DNA of 64,000 bases from Pseudomonas sp. GM80 (lineage in GTDB: Bacteria > Pseudomonadota > Gammaproteobacteria > Pseudomonadales > Pseudomonadaceae): NCBI RefSeq assembly GCF_000282515.1, contig NZ_AKJD01000064.1, forward strand, positions 16,578 through 80,577. Reading direction: 5' to 3'. Numbering within the stretch: the stretch's first letter is position 1; every line of letters starts with the position of its first letter. A program made the position numbers and the translations under genes. The notes under the pieces were generated by a model that saw only the letters and a program-made list of their open reading frames with translations, searched no databases and had not been told where the DNA came from. Shown in pieces: positions 17,090 to 25,938 of the stretch.

Positions 17090-18352
17090 ATGGCACGCAT
17101 CATTGGTGGCCTCGCTGTATCCCATACCCCGACCATCGGCTTCGCGGTCGATCACGACAAACAGCATGAGGCCGCCTGGGCACCGATTTTTCGCGGCTTC
17201 GAGCCGATCAAAGTGTGGCTGAAGGAGCAGCAGCCGGATGTACTGTTTTACATCTTCAATGACCACGTCACGTCGTTTTTCTTTGATCACTACGGTGCGT
17301 TTTCTCTCGGGGTCGATGAGCGTTACGAAGTGGCAGACGAGGGCGGCAATCCGCGTGAACTGCCGGGCATTGGCGGCCACGCAGCGCTGTCACGACACAT
17401 CGGCGAAAGCCTGGTGGCGGATGAATTCGACATGAGTTTCTTCCGTGACAAACCGCTCGACCATGGCTTTTTCTCGCCGATGTCGGCGCTGTTGCCGTGC
17501 GAGCCGGACTGGCCGGTGGAAATCGTGCCGCTGCAGGTCGGCGTTTTGCAATTCCCGGTGCCGAGTGCGCGGCGTTGCTACAAGTTGGGCCAGGCATTGC
17601 GTCGGGCGATCGAAAGCTATCCCGAGGATCTGAAGGTGGCTATCGTCGCGACTGGCGGCGTGTCCCATCAAGTCCACGGCGAGCGCTGCGGTTTCAATAA
17701 TCCGGAGTGGGACGAGCAGTTCATTGATCTGCTGGTCAATGATCCGCAACGCCTCACTGAGATGACCCACGCTGAATACGCCACGTTGGGAGGCATGGAA
17801 GGCTCGGAGGTGATCACCTGGCTGATCATGCGTGGCGCGCTGTCGGCCACGGTGAAAAACCTGCATCAGGATTACTACCTGCCGTCGATGACCGGCATTG
17901 CCACGCTGTTGCTGGAAAACCAGGATCGCCCGGTACCCGCCGACGTGACCGCGCGGCACCTGCAGCACATGCATCACCAGTTGGCCGGGATCGAAAAGCT
18001 TGAAGGCACGTACCCGTTCACGCTGGAACGCAGCGCCAAAGGCTATCGGTTGAACAAGTTCCTCCACCGCATGATCGAGCCAGACTGGCGTCAGCGTTTC
18101 CTTGATCAGCCGCAAGCCTTGTTCGATGAGGCCGGACTCAGCGATGAAGAGCAGGAGTTGCTGCGCCGTCGTGACTGGCGCGGCTTGATCCACTACGGGG
18201 CGATTTTCTTTGTGCTGGAAAAACTCGCCGCCGTGCTCGGCGTGCCCAATCTGCAGATCTACGCGGCGATGCGTGGACAAAGCCTGGAGGAGTTCATGAA
18301 AACCCGTAACCAACAGGTGCTTTATTCGGTCGCCGGTAAAACGCCGCGCTAA
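17090..18352 (+). CDS. galA: Gallate dioxygenase
   Basis: The 420-residue enzyme is an extradiol (LigAB-type) dioxygenase that cleaves gallate to 4-oxalomesaconate. The N-terminal LigB-like domain (about 1-280) starts IIGGLAVSHTPTIGFA, holds FNDHVTSFF, and ATGGVSHQVHGERCG; the C-terminal LigA-like helical domain (about 290-410) includes RGLIHYGAIFFVLEKL. Protocatechuate 4,5-dioxygenase keeps these as two subunits; their fusion is typical of GalA. An AAAGGA site lies before the ATG. Confidence 0.92.
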   Translation: MARIIGGLAVSHTPTIGFAVDHDKQHEAAWAPIFRGFEPIKVWLKEQQPDVLFYIFNDHVTSFFFDHYGAFSLGVDERYEVADEGGNPRELPGIGGHAALSRHIGESLVADEFDMSFFRDKPLDHGFFSPMSALLPCEPDWPVEIVPLQVGVLQFPVPSARRCYKLGQALRRAIESYPEDLKVAIVATGGVSHQVHGERCGFNNPEWDEQFIDLLVNDPQRLTEMTHAEYATLGGMEGSEVITWLIMRGALSATVKNLHQDYYLPSMTGIATLLLENQDRPVPADVTARHLQHMHHQLAGIEKLEGTYPFTLERSAKGYRLNKFLHRMIEPDWRQRFLDQPQALFDEAGLSDEEQELLRRRDWRGLIHYGAIFFVLEKLAAVLGVPNLQIYAAMRGQSLEEFMKTRNQQVLYSVAGKTPR

Positions 18353-18476
18353 CACTTCAGCTTCACCAGCGGCTCGTTCCGGGCCGCTTTCGCAACACCC
18401 CTGAATGACTTCACTGCGCCTGTTTCCTGCGGGCGCAGCGGACTGTTTCAGCCAAAAAAAACGGATAACAATAACA

Positions 18477-19724
18477 ATGAAAATCACCGCCAATACCCGC
18501 GTAGTCTTCACGCTGTCCGCTGTTTGTGCGCTGCCTGTCGAGGCAAGTGCCGCAGGCTTTATGGATGACGCCAGTGCCAATCTCAATCTGCGTAACTTCT
18601 ACATCAATCGCAATTTCACCAACCCCGCCTATGCACAGGGCAAAGCCGAAGAGTGGACGCAAAACTTCATTCTCGACGCCCGATCCGGCTTTACCCAGGG
18701 TACGGTGGGATTTGGAGTGGATGTGCTGGGTCTGTATTCGCTCAAACTCGATGGCGGCCAAGGCACTGGGGGCACCCAGTTGCTGCCACTGGACAGCGAT
18801 GGACGACCAGCCAATGAGTTCGGCCGCCTGGCCGTTGCGGGAAAAATGAAAGTCGGCAAAACCGAAATCAAGGTTGGCGAATGGATGCCGGTGCTGCCGA
18901 TCCTGCGTTCTGACGACGGACGCTCATTGCCTCAATCCTTTCGTGGCGGCCAGCTGACGTCGCAAGACATCGATGGTCTGACGCTGTATGGCGGGCAGTT
19001 CCGGCAGAACAGCCCGCGCAACGATTCGAGCATGGAAGACATGTTCATGCAGGGCAAAACCGCGTTCACCTCTGATCGCTTCAATTTTGTCGGTGGCGAA
19101 TACGCGTTCAACGACAAACGCACGATGATTGGTGCGTGGAATGCTCAGCTCAAGGACATCTACCAGCAGCAATATTTGCAATTGGTGCACAGTCAGCCAC
19201 TTGGCGACTGGACGCTGGGCGCCAACCTCGGCTACTTCTGGGGGCGTGAAGATGGCAGTGCTCGTGCCGGGGATCTGGACAACCGTACCTTTTCGGCGCT
19301 GCTGTCGGCGCGCTACGGTGGCAACATCTTTTACCTCGGTCTGCAGAAACTCAGCGGGGACGATGCGTGGATGAGGGTCAATGGCACCAGTGGCGGCACA
19401 CTGGCCAACGACAGTTACAACAACAGCTACGACAACGCCCGGGAGAAATCCTGGCAACTGCGTCACGACTATAATTTCGTCGTCCTCGGCGTGCCCGGGT
19501 TGACGATGATGAACCGCTACATCAGCGGCGACAACGTGCACAGCGGTGCGATCACAGATGGCAAGGAGTGGGGACGAGAATCCGAGTTGGGCTATACGCT
19601 GCAAAGCGGCACATTCAAGAATCTCAACGTGCGCTGGCGCAACTCAAGCATTCGCCGCGATTACAGCAGCAACGAGTTCGACGAGAATCGCTTGATCATC
19701 AGCTACCCATTGAGCCTGCTGTAA
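18477..19724 (+). CDS. galP: OprD-family porin of the gallate cluster
   Basis: A 415-residue OprD/OccK-type outer-membrane porin. A longer in-frame start at 18405 exists, but ATG 18477 gives a proper signal peptide (MKITANTRVVFTLSAVCALP ... ASAAG) and follows the AACGGATAACAAT stretch, so I prefer it. Mature sequence starts with DASANLNLRNFYINRNF and ends with ENRLIISYPLSLL, as in the OprD family. It probably provides the outer-membrane route for gallate. Its 3' end overlaps the convergent galR gene by 26 bases. Confidence 0.88.
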   Translation: MKITANTRVVFTLSAVCALPVEASAAGFMDDASANLNLRNFYINRNFTNPAYAQGKAEEWTQNFILDARSGFTQGTVGFGVDVLGLYSLKLDGGQGTGGTQLLPLDSDGRPANEFGRLAVAGKMKVGKTEIKVGEWMPVLPILRSDDGRSLPQSFRGGQLTSQDIDGLTLYGGQFRQNSPRNDSSMEDMFMQGKTAFTSDRFNFVGGEYAFNDKRTMIGAWNAQLKDIYQQQYLQLVHSQPLGDWTLGANLGYFWGREDGSARAGDLDNRTFSALLSARYGGNIFYLGLQKLSGDDAWMRVNGTSGGTLANDSYNNSYDNAREKSWQLRHDYNFVVLGVPGLTMMNRYISGDNVHSGAITDGKEWGRESELGYTLQSGTFKNLNVRWRNSSIRRDYSSNEFDENRLIISYPLSLL

Positions 19725-20934
19725 TCGCGTCATCGGCTTGCGCCCGGATCACCCGGCGGATCATGTCCATCAGTGCCTGAGCCACCGGTGAGTGCAGGCA
19801 GCCGTTGCGATAGGTCAGGCCGATGGCCCGGGCGGTCTGCTTCAATTCCAGCGGCAGGATGCACAGCTCGCCCGAAGCGATTTCCTGCTCCAATTGATGC
19901 GCCGAGACGGCCGCGAGCATGTCCGAGCGCAACAGCAGCCCGCGAATGATCGCCATGTCGGCGCTTTCCACCACCGGTCGAGGCGCCGCCATCCCGAATC
20001 CGCCAAAGCAATCCTCGAGCATCTGTCGCGCCGGCGAGCCCGCGCGTGGCAAAACCCAGCGCGCTTGGCCGAGATGCGCCTGCAAGTCACTTGTGGCGCA
20101 GAGCGGATGATCACGTCGCGCGAGCACCACCATTTCTTCGCTCAGCAGTGCCTCACCCACCAGGTCACTGGCGTAGGCCGATGAGCGCAACGCACCAAAA
20201 ATGAAATCGACATCACCGGCGCGCAAGTCGCTCGCCAACAGGTCGAACGGACTCTCGTTGGTGATCACTTGAATGCCCGGATGTGCTTCGACCAGTTGCA
20301 CGATGGCTTCCGGCAGGATTCGCGTGCGGCCAAGGGGCAGGGCGCCGACGTGGACCACGCCGTGCAGGGCGCCGCGAATGGCGGTGATGTCGGTTTCGAT
20401 ATGGCGTAATTCGTTCAGCGCACGGCGGATCGCAAAAAGAATCTCATGACTCGCACGCGTCGGTTGCAAGCCGCGCGGGGTGCGCTCGAACAGTGAATGA
20501 CCGCAGCCGTTTTCCAGCACTTTCAGGGTTGAACTGACGGCCGGCTGACTCAACCCCAGCAGGCTGGCCACGGTCTGCATGTGTTGGGTTTCGCAGAGTT
20601 TGACGAACACTTGCAGGCGTCGCGCCTGGAACAGATAAAGCGGCTCGACCGCTGCCTTGTCGCCATGGCCGAGCAACTTCGGCACCGCCTCAAGCTCGGC
20701 CAGAACCCGTCGCGCGCGGGGCAACAGGCGCACGCCGAAATCGGTCAAACGCATACCATTGGCATGACGTTCGAACAGCGTCACCGCAAGGTGTTGTTCG
20801 AGTTCGGAGATGGACCGGGTGACTACCGATTGCGCCCGGTACAACGCCACCGAAGCCTTGGAAACGCTGCCGTGATCCGCCACCCGGACGAAGGCGCGTA
20901 CGTGCATCAGACTGGGCAGTTCAGGGGTTTCCAT
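19699..20934 (-). CDS. galR: LysR-type regulator of gallate genes with two HTH domains
   Basis: At 411 residues this is about 100 longer than a normal LysR regulator. Two helix-turn-helix blocks are visible: residues 8-67 (AFVRVADHGSVSKASVALY, SISELEQHLAVTLFERH) and 105-164 (FVKLCETQHMQTVASLLGL, SQPAVSSTLKVLENGCG, LFERTPRGLQPT). The usual effector domain follows. It lies between galTAP and galBCD, divergent from galBCD with a 156-base gap. In P. putida GalR activates the gal genes with gallate or its product as signal; I infer the same here. Confidence 0.88.
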   Translation of the reverse strand: METPELPSLMHVRAFVRVADHGSVSKASVALYRAQSVVTRSISELEQHLAVTLFERHANGMRLTDFGVRLLPRARRVLAELEAVPKLLGHGDKAAVEPLYLFQARRLQVFVKLCETQHMQTVASLLGLSQPAVSSTLKVLENGCGHSLFERTPRGLQPTRASHEILFAIRRALNELRHIETDITAIRGALHGVVHVGALPLGRTRILPEAIVQLVEAHPGIQVITNESPFDLLASDLRAGDVDFIFGALRSSAYASDLVGEALLSEEMVVLARRDHPLCATSDLQAHLGQARWVLPRAGSPARQMLEDCFGGFGMAAPRPVVESADMAIIRGLLLRSDMLAAVSAHQLEQEIASGELCILPLELKQTARAIGLTYRNGCLHSPVAQALMDMIRRVIRAQADDAITAGSMGS

Positions 20935-21090
20935 GGGGCAAGGACTCTGCAGGCTGGCGGATCAGGCGACTATGCAACTGCGCTGTTCGAGTGGCAATAA
21001 AAAAAACGCATACCTCAAACACTCGAACGCATTACTCCACCGGCAGGCCGCGATGCGATGCTTTTGGCAACCGCAGGAGGAGAATCCGCA

Positions 21091-21825
21091 ATGACCCCAT
21101 CATCCAAAAACGCGCTGGTTGTCAGCGCCCACTCTGCCGATTTCGTCTGGCGTGCCGGTGGTGCCATCGCCTTGCACGCGCAGCAAGGTTACAACGTCCA
21201 CATCGTCTGCCTGTCGTTCGGCGAACGCGGTGAGTCCGCCAAGCTGTGGCGCAAAGGTGAGATGAGCGAAGACACAGTCAAAACCGCGCGCCGCGAAGAG
21301 GCTCAGGCTGCCGCCGATATTCTCGGCGCCAGTGTCGAGTTCTTCGATATCGGCGATTACCCGATGCGCGCCGACAAGGAAACCCTGTTCCGCCTGGCCG
21401 ATGTGTTTCGCCGGGTGCAACCGGAATTCGTCCTCAGTCATTCCCTCAAGGATCCCTACAACTACGACCATCCGCTGGCGATGAACCTGACGCAGGAGGC
21501 GCGCATCATCGCTCAGGCTGAAGGCTATAAACCCGGTGAAAAAATCATTGGTGCGCCGCCGGTGTACAGCTTCGAACCGCATCAGCCCGAACAGTGCGAA
21601 TGGCGTCCCGATGTGCTGCTCGACATCACCGAGGTCTGGGACAAGAAGTACGCGGCCATCCAGTGCATGGCCGGTCAGGAACACTTGTGGGAGTACTACA
21701 CCCGCGTCGCCCTGCAGCGCGGTGTGCAGGCCAAACGAAATGTCGGAATCACCTCGACCCGCAACATTGTTTATGGCGAGGGCTACCAGAGCATCTTCCC
21801 GCGCGTCACGGAGAATCTGGCATGA
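21091..21825 (+). CDS. galB: 4-oxalomesaconate hydratase (PIG-L fold)
   Basis: A 244-residue PIG-L/LmbE-like protein that in P. putida hydrates 4-oxalomesaconate to 4-carboxy-4-hydroxy-2-oxoadipate using zinc. The metal segment is [15 protein letters not shown], with a second block [17 protein letters not shown] choose ATG 21091 since AGGAGGAGAATCCGCA stands in front; a frame-open ATG at 21058 has no such site. The stop overlaps the start of galC (ATGA). Confidence 0.9.
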   Translation: MTPSSKNALVVSAHSADFVWRAGGAIALHAQQGYNVHIVCLSFGERGESAKLWRKGEMSEDTVKTARREEAQAAADILGASVEFFDIGDYPMRADKETLFRLADVFRRVQPEFVLSHSLKDPYNYDHPLAMNLTQEARIIAQAEGYKPGEKIIGAPPVYSFEPHQPEQCEWRPDVLLDITEVWDKKYAAIQCMAGQEHLWEYYTRVALQRGVQAKRNVGITSTRNIVYGEGYQSIFPRVTENLA

Positions 21826-22538
21826 GCGAACATATCGGCAAGACCGGCATCGTCGTGCGCCATATCCCGCGAGCCGAAGCGGCGCTGGTCGATGAACTGA
21901 GAAGTTTTGGGGTGGCGACCATTCATGAAGCGCAGGGGCGCAAGGGGCTGTTCGCTGCTTCGATCAGGCCGATTCAGCAGGGCACGGCGATCAGTGGTTC
22001 AGTGGTGACCGTGCTGGTCGCGCCGGGCGACAACTGGATGTTTCATGTGGCCGTGGAGCAATGCCGCCCCGGCGACATTCTGGTGGTCGCACCGAGTTCA
22101 CCGTGCACCGACGGCTACTTCGGCGACCTGCTGGCGACCTCGTTGAAGGCACACGGTGTGCGTGCGTTGGTGATCGACGCCGGGGTTCGCGATACCCACA
22201 CCTTGCGTGAAATGGGCTTCCCGGTCTGGTCCCGCGCGATCAGTGCCCAAGGCACGATCAAAGAAACCCTTGGCTCGGTCAACTTGCCACTGGTGTGCGG
22301 CGGTCAACTGGTGCATCCGGGCGATGTGGTCGTCGCCGATGATGACGGTGTGGTCGTGGTGCGTCGCAGCGAAGTGCCGCATGTCGTCGAAGCCAGTCGT
22401 GCGCGGGCCGATCTGGAAGAGCAGAAGGCTGTGCGTCTGGCCAATGGTGAGTTGGGGCTCGACATCTACAACATGCGCGCACGTCTGGCTGAAAAGGGTT
22501 TGCGGTATGTCGACAGCCTTGAAGAATTGGGGGACTGA
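21822..22538 (+). CDS. galC: 4-carboxy-4-hydroxy-2-oxoadipate aldolase
   Basis: A 238-residue RraA-like class II aldolase that splits 4-carboxy-4-hydroxy-2-oxoadipate into pyruvate and oxaloacetate, the last step of gallate breakdown. Family features include [13 protein letters not shown] near the N-terminus, [32 protein letters not shown] (the metal/substrate loop with Arg and Asp), and [16 protein letters not shown]. It starts within galB by the ATGA overlap, so the two are translationally coupled. Confidence 0.93.
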   Translation: MSEHIGKTGIVVRHIPRAEAALVDELRSFGVATIHEAQGRKGLFAASIRPIQQGTAISGSVVTVLVAPGDNWMFHVAVEQCRPGDILVVAPSSPCTDGYFGDLLATSLKAHGVRALVIDAGVRDTHTLREMGFPVWSRAISAQGTIKETLGSVNLPLVCGGQLVHPGDVVVADDDGVVVVRRSEVPHVVEASRARADLEEQKAVRLANGELGLDIYNMRARLAEKGLRYVDSLEELGD

Positions 22539-22540
22539 GC

Positions 22541-23629
22541 ATGGCGCAGACTCGCATTCCCTGCCTGCTGATGCGCGGCGGCACGTCGAAAGGCGCCTAT
22601 TTTCTTGCCAGTGATCTACCGCAAGAGCCAGCGCTACGCGACCGCGTGTTGCTGGCGGTGATGGGCTCGCCGGATGCGCGGCAGATCGACGGCATCGGTG
22701 GCGGCGATTCGCTGACCAGCAAGGTGGCGATTATCGGAGCGTCGAGCCGTGAGGGCGCGGATGTCGACTACCTGTTTGCTCAAGTGCTGGTGGAGGAGGC
22801 GCGCGTCGATTATGGACAGAACTGCGGGAATATCCTCGCGGGTGTCGGCCCGTTTGCCATTGAACGCGGATTGGTAGCAGTCACGACGGACGTCACGCCG
22901 GTGCGAATCTACATGGCAAACACCGGACAGATCGCCATCGCCCATGTGCCGACGCCCGATGGCGAGGTTCGCTATCACGGTGACGCCAGAATCGACGGGG
23001 TTCCGGGCCAGGCGGCAGCGTTGATCGTCGAATTCGAAGAGGTCGCCGGCTCCAGTTGCGGCGCCTTACTGCCGACCGGCAACGCGCGAGACGTCATCGA
23101 CGGCGTTGAAGTGACCTGCATCGATAACGGCATGCCGGTGGTGCTGATCCGCGCGCAAGACGTAGGCCGAAGCGGTGATGAACGCCCCGCGCAACTCGAC
23201 GCCGATGCCCCCTTGAAGCAGCGTCTGGAGTCGATCCGCCTGCAAGCGGGGGCGCGCATGAACCTGGGGGATGTGCGCCTGCGCAACGTACCGAAAATGT
23301 GCCTGATTGCACCGCCGCAGGCCGGTGGCGCCATCAACACACGCAGCTTCATTCCTCATCGCTGCCACACCAGTATTGGTGTGTTCGGCGCCGTCAGCGT
23401 GGCAGCAGCTTGCCTGCTCGAAGACAGTGTGGCGGCGGCCATGGCGGTTACCGGGGAGGGCGATGCGAGACGGCTGTCGATCGAACACCCGACGGGTGAG
23501 TTCACAGTGGCGTTGCACTTGAAGGAGGGGAACCTTGCCGGTTGCGGACTGATGCGCACGGCGCGGTTATTGTTCGACGGCGTGGTCTGCATTCCTTCGG
23601 CTGTCTGGTGTGCTGCAAGCGTTCGTTGA
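22541..23629 (+). CDS. galD: 4-oxalomesaconate tautomerase
   Basis: A 362-residue PrpF-family protein that converts the keto and enol forms of 4-oxalomesaconate. The N-terminal CLLMRGGTSKGAYF and the LLAVMGSPDARQIDGIGGGD block are typical, as is NCGNILAGVGPFAIE. It follows galC by 2 bases and ends the galBCD operon; a bidirectional terminator follows at 23672. Confidence 0.92.
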   Translation: MAQTRIPCLLMRGGTSKGAYFLASDLPQEPALRDRVLLAVMGSPDARQIDGIGGGDSLTSKVAIIGASSREGADVDYLFAQVLVEEARVDYGQNCGNILAGVGPFAIERGLVAVTTDVTPVRIYMANTGQIAIAHVPTPDGEVRYHGDARIDGVPGQAAALIVEFEEVAGSSCGALLPTGNARDVIDGVEVTCIDNGMPVVLIRAQDVGRSGDERPAQLDADAPLKQRLESIRLQAGARMNLGDVRLRNVPKMCLIAPPQAGGAINTRSFIPHRCHTSIGVFGAVSVAAACLLEDSVAAAMAVTGEGDARRLSIEHPTGEFTVALHLKEGNLAGCGLMRTARLLFDGVVCIPSAVWCAASVR

Positions 23630-23671
23630 ACTGGGCTTCGAATGCGGCGTAGCAGGCAACCCTCAGAAATG

Positions 23672-23700
23672 ACAAAGCCCCGAATCAAGCGGGGCTTTGT
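23672..23700. terminator. Bidirectional terminator between galD and the EamA gene
   Basis: The 11-bp stem ACAAAGCCCCG / CGGGGCTTTGT with loop AATCAAG carries A's on one side and T's on the other, placed between convergent genes. Confidence 0.88.
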
Positions 23701-23722
23701 TGTACATCCTGTTGAGCAATTC

Positions 23723-24682
23723 TCACGCCACAGCTTTGGCCTGCGCCTTGATAGCTGTTTTGCGATACGTCAGCAACACGATGCCGGTGACCACAATCAC
23801 CCCGCCCAGAATCTGCCCCGCACTGAGCATTTGATCCAGCACCATCCAGCCCATCAACAACGTCGCCAGTGGCTCGATGTTCATCACCGGTGCATTGCGT
23901 GGCATGTCCAACCGCGGCACGGAAATGAACAGTACGATAAATCCCGTGCCGTACAGCACCACCAAAGTGGCGAGGGCCAGCCATCCGGTTGCGGTCGCGG
24001 GCAGGTTCAGTCCGCCTGGCAAGGCGCCGGTCAATCCCGCCAGATTGACGCTGCTGAAGACGATGAAAATGGTCAAGAGACTGCGCGCCGAGCCCCGTAC
24101 CTGAGACAACTTGTGATCGGTGATCCACAGCGCGCACGCGAACACGCTGGCGGCGCAAAACGCGAGCGCAATGCCCAACCACCAGTGCGCCCCGACCTGG
24201 GTTGCGTTCGACAGACGCCCCGGGACATCCAGCACAAACACCAGGCCCAGCAGAATCAAAGCCATCAGTGCAGCGGTGCGTGCGGTGGGTCTTGGGCCGC
24301 CCGTGGCCCAGGTCAGCAACGCCAGCAGGATCGGGAACACGTTGGCCACCAGCAACGCCACCGCCACCGGGACGCGCGCGACGGCAGAGTACAGGCACAG
24401 GCTCTGTGCGGTGATCAGCAGACCCAAGAGCAATTGCCAGCGCCAGGCACCTGCCGGCAACCGCAGGCTTTGTCTCTGCCACAGCACCAGGATGGCGAGC
24501 ACCAGCAAGGTCCCGCCAGAACGCAGCAAAATCGCCAGCAACACGCCCGCGCCATCATCAAAAGCGACCCGCGCCGCCACATGATTACCGGCGAACGCAC
24601 AGCCCATGCACAACAGAATGATCACGGCGAGATGGCGGGGGAAGGGCGGCGGTAGGGTTGGCGCAGAGACAGGGCGGGACAT
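23723..24682 (-). CDS. EamA/DMT-family permease
   Basis: A drug/metabolite-transporter protein of about 319 residues with ten hydrophobic segments in two EamA repeats (first with CMGCAFAGNHVAARVAF, second starting near WWLGIALAFCAASVFA). A longer start at 24748 is possible, but the extra residues are polar and unlike the family, so I start at MSRPVSAP (24682). Substrate unknown; the family often exports amino acids or metabolites. Confidence 0.82.
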   Translation of the reverse strand: MSRPVSAPTLPPPFPRHLAVIILLCMGCAFAGNHVAARVAFDDGAGVLLAILLRSGGTLLVLAILVLWQRQSLRLPAGAWRWQLLLGLLITAQSLCLYSAVARVPVAVALLVANVFPILLALLTWATGGPRPTARTAALMALILLGLVFVLDVPGRLSNATQVGAHWWLGIALAFCAASVFACALWITDHKLSQVRGSARSLLTIFIVFSSVNLAGLTGALPGGLNLPATATGWLALATLVVLYGTGFIVLFISVPRLDMPRNAPVMNIEPLATLLMGWMVLDQMLSAGQILGGVIVVTGIVLLTYRKTAIKAQAKAVA

Positions 24683-24910
24683 GGCAGCTCTCAAACGGTG
24701 CCAAGCCACTGGGTTTGGCGGGTGGGTTTTTATTATGTTGTCGTACAACCTCGTCGATTTTTACCGCATTTGTTTAGGAGCGGCAAGCGGGTTTCTGAAG
24801 TGGTTCGCGTAATTTAGGGGTTTAGGTTGTTTTGCGGGTGCAGATGAAAGTGGTAGAGATCGTATGACTTGAGGTTTTCAGGACTTCGTCTGTCAAAGAC
24901 AGATCTGCGA

Positions 24911-25930
24911 TCAGGAGACCGCAGACTCAGCGGAGTGTTTGGCCTGGGCAACGCTAAGCTCACTCGGCAAGCTCGCCCCATTCTTCGCTGCCAGAATTTC
25001 GGCCATCACACTGACGGCGATTTCCGCCGGTGTCTTGCTGCCAATGTAAATGCCGATCGGTCCGTGCAGTCGTGCGAGTGAGGCCTGGGTCTGGCCAAAG
25101 TGCTCGATCAGGCGTTCGCGGCGCAGTTGGCTGTTGCGCCGCGAGCCGATGGCGCCGATGTAAAACGCCGGCCCATGGAGGGCTTCGAGCAGTGCCAGAT
25201 CGTCGAGTTTGGGGTCATGACTCAAGGCGACGATGCAGGTTCTGAGATCGACCGCGAAGTCGCGGACCACGTCATCGGGCATGCCGACGATGCGCTCGAC
25301 GCCGTCCACCGCCCACGTCTCGATGTATTCCGGACGGGGATCGCACACCGCGACCTTGAAACCGTTGAACAACGCCATGGTGGCCAGGTACTCGGCCAGC
25401 GCGCCGGCACCGATCATCAGCATCCTGTAACCCGGTCCCAGCGTGTTGAGCATCCGCTGACCGTCGAAACTGAACTGCTCCGGCGTCACCGTGGGTTGCA
25501 GGGTGATTTGACCGGACGCCACGGCGAGGCTGCGCCGCACCAGTTGTCCGGCATCCAGATGGGCCAACAATTGATCCAGCGATTGCCAGCAGGGGTTGAA
25601 CTCGAGGACCAGTTCAAGCGTACCGCCACAGGGCAAGCCGAAGCGATGCGCCTCATCAGCACTGACGCCGTAACGCACCACATCCGGTGCGCTGTCGCTC
25701 AAGCCGTTGCCCCCATGAGCGGTGGTGTAGCGATGGATCAGATCGTCCTCGATGCAGCCGCCGGATACGCTGCCGACCACGCGACCGTCGTTACGCAAGG
25801 CCATCATCGACCCTGTCGGACGCGGTGAAGAACCCCAAGTGCGCGCCACGGTGGCGAGCAGTACACGCTCGCCAGCGGCGAGCCAGTCCCGCGTCGTGCG
25901 CAGGACCAGCAAGTCGATGCTTTCCATCAC
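24911..25930 (-). CDS. XdhC/CoxI-family molybdoenzyme maturation factor
   Basis: A 339-residue XdhC-type protein. The N-terminal XdhC domain shows TVARTWGSSPRPTGSMM and GSVSGGCIEDDLIHR; the C-terminal Rossmann domain shows RMLMIGAGALAEYLATMA and GAIGSRRNSQLRRERL. Such proteins bind molybdenum cofactor and help sulfurate and insert it into xanthine-oxidase-family enzymes. It is the last gene of a four-gene operon with the enzyme subunits, 8 bases after the cytochrome gene. Confidence 0.88.
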   Translation of the reverse strand: MMESIDLLVLRTTRDWLAAGERVLLATVARTWGSSPRPTGSMMALRNDGRVVGSVSGGCIEDDLIHRYTTAHGGNGLSDSAPDVVRYGVSADEAHRFGLPCGGTLELVLEFNPCWQSLDQLLAHLDAGQLVRRSLAVASGQITLQPTVTPEQFSFDGQRMLNTLGPGYRMLMIGAGALAEYLATMALFNGFKVAVCDPRPEYIETWAVDGVERIVGMPDDVVRDFAVDLRTCIVALSHDPKLDDLALLEALHGPAFYIGAIGSRRNSQLRRERLIEHFGQTQASLARLHGPIGIYIGSKTPAEIAVSVMAEILAAKNGASLPSELSVAQAKHSAESAVS

Positions 25931-25938
25931 ACTCTCCT

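Noticed and set aside
23642..24655. 337-codon plus-strand frame rich in Gln, His and Arg over the EamA gene
   Set aside because: The composition is typical of antisense to a membrane-protein gene; no protein-like pattern.
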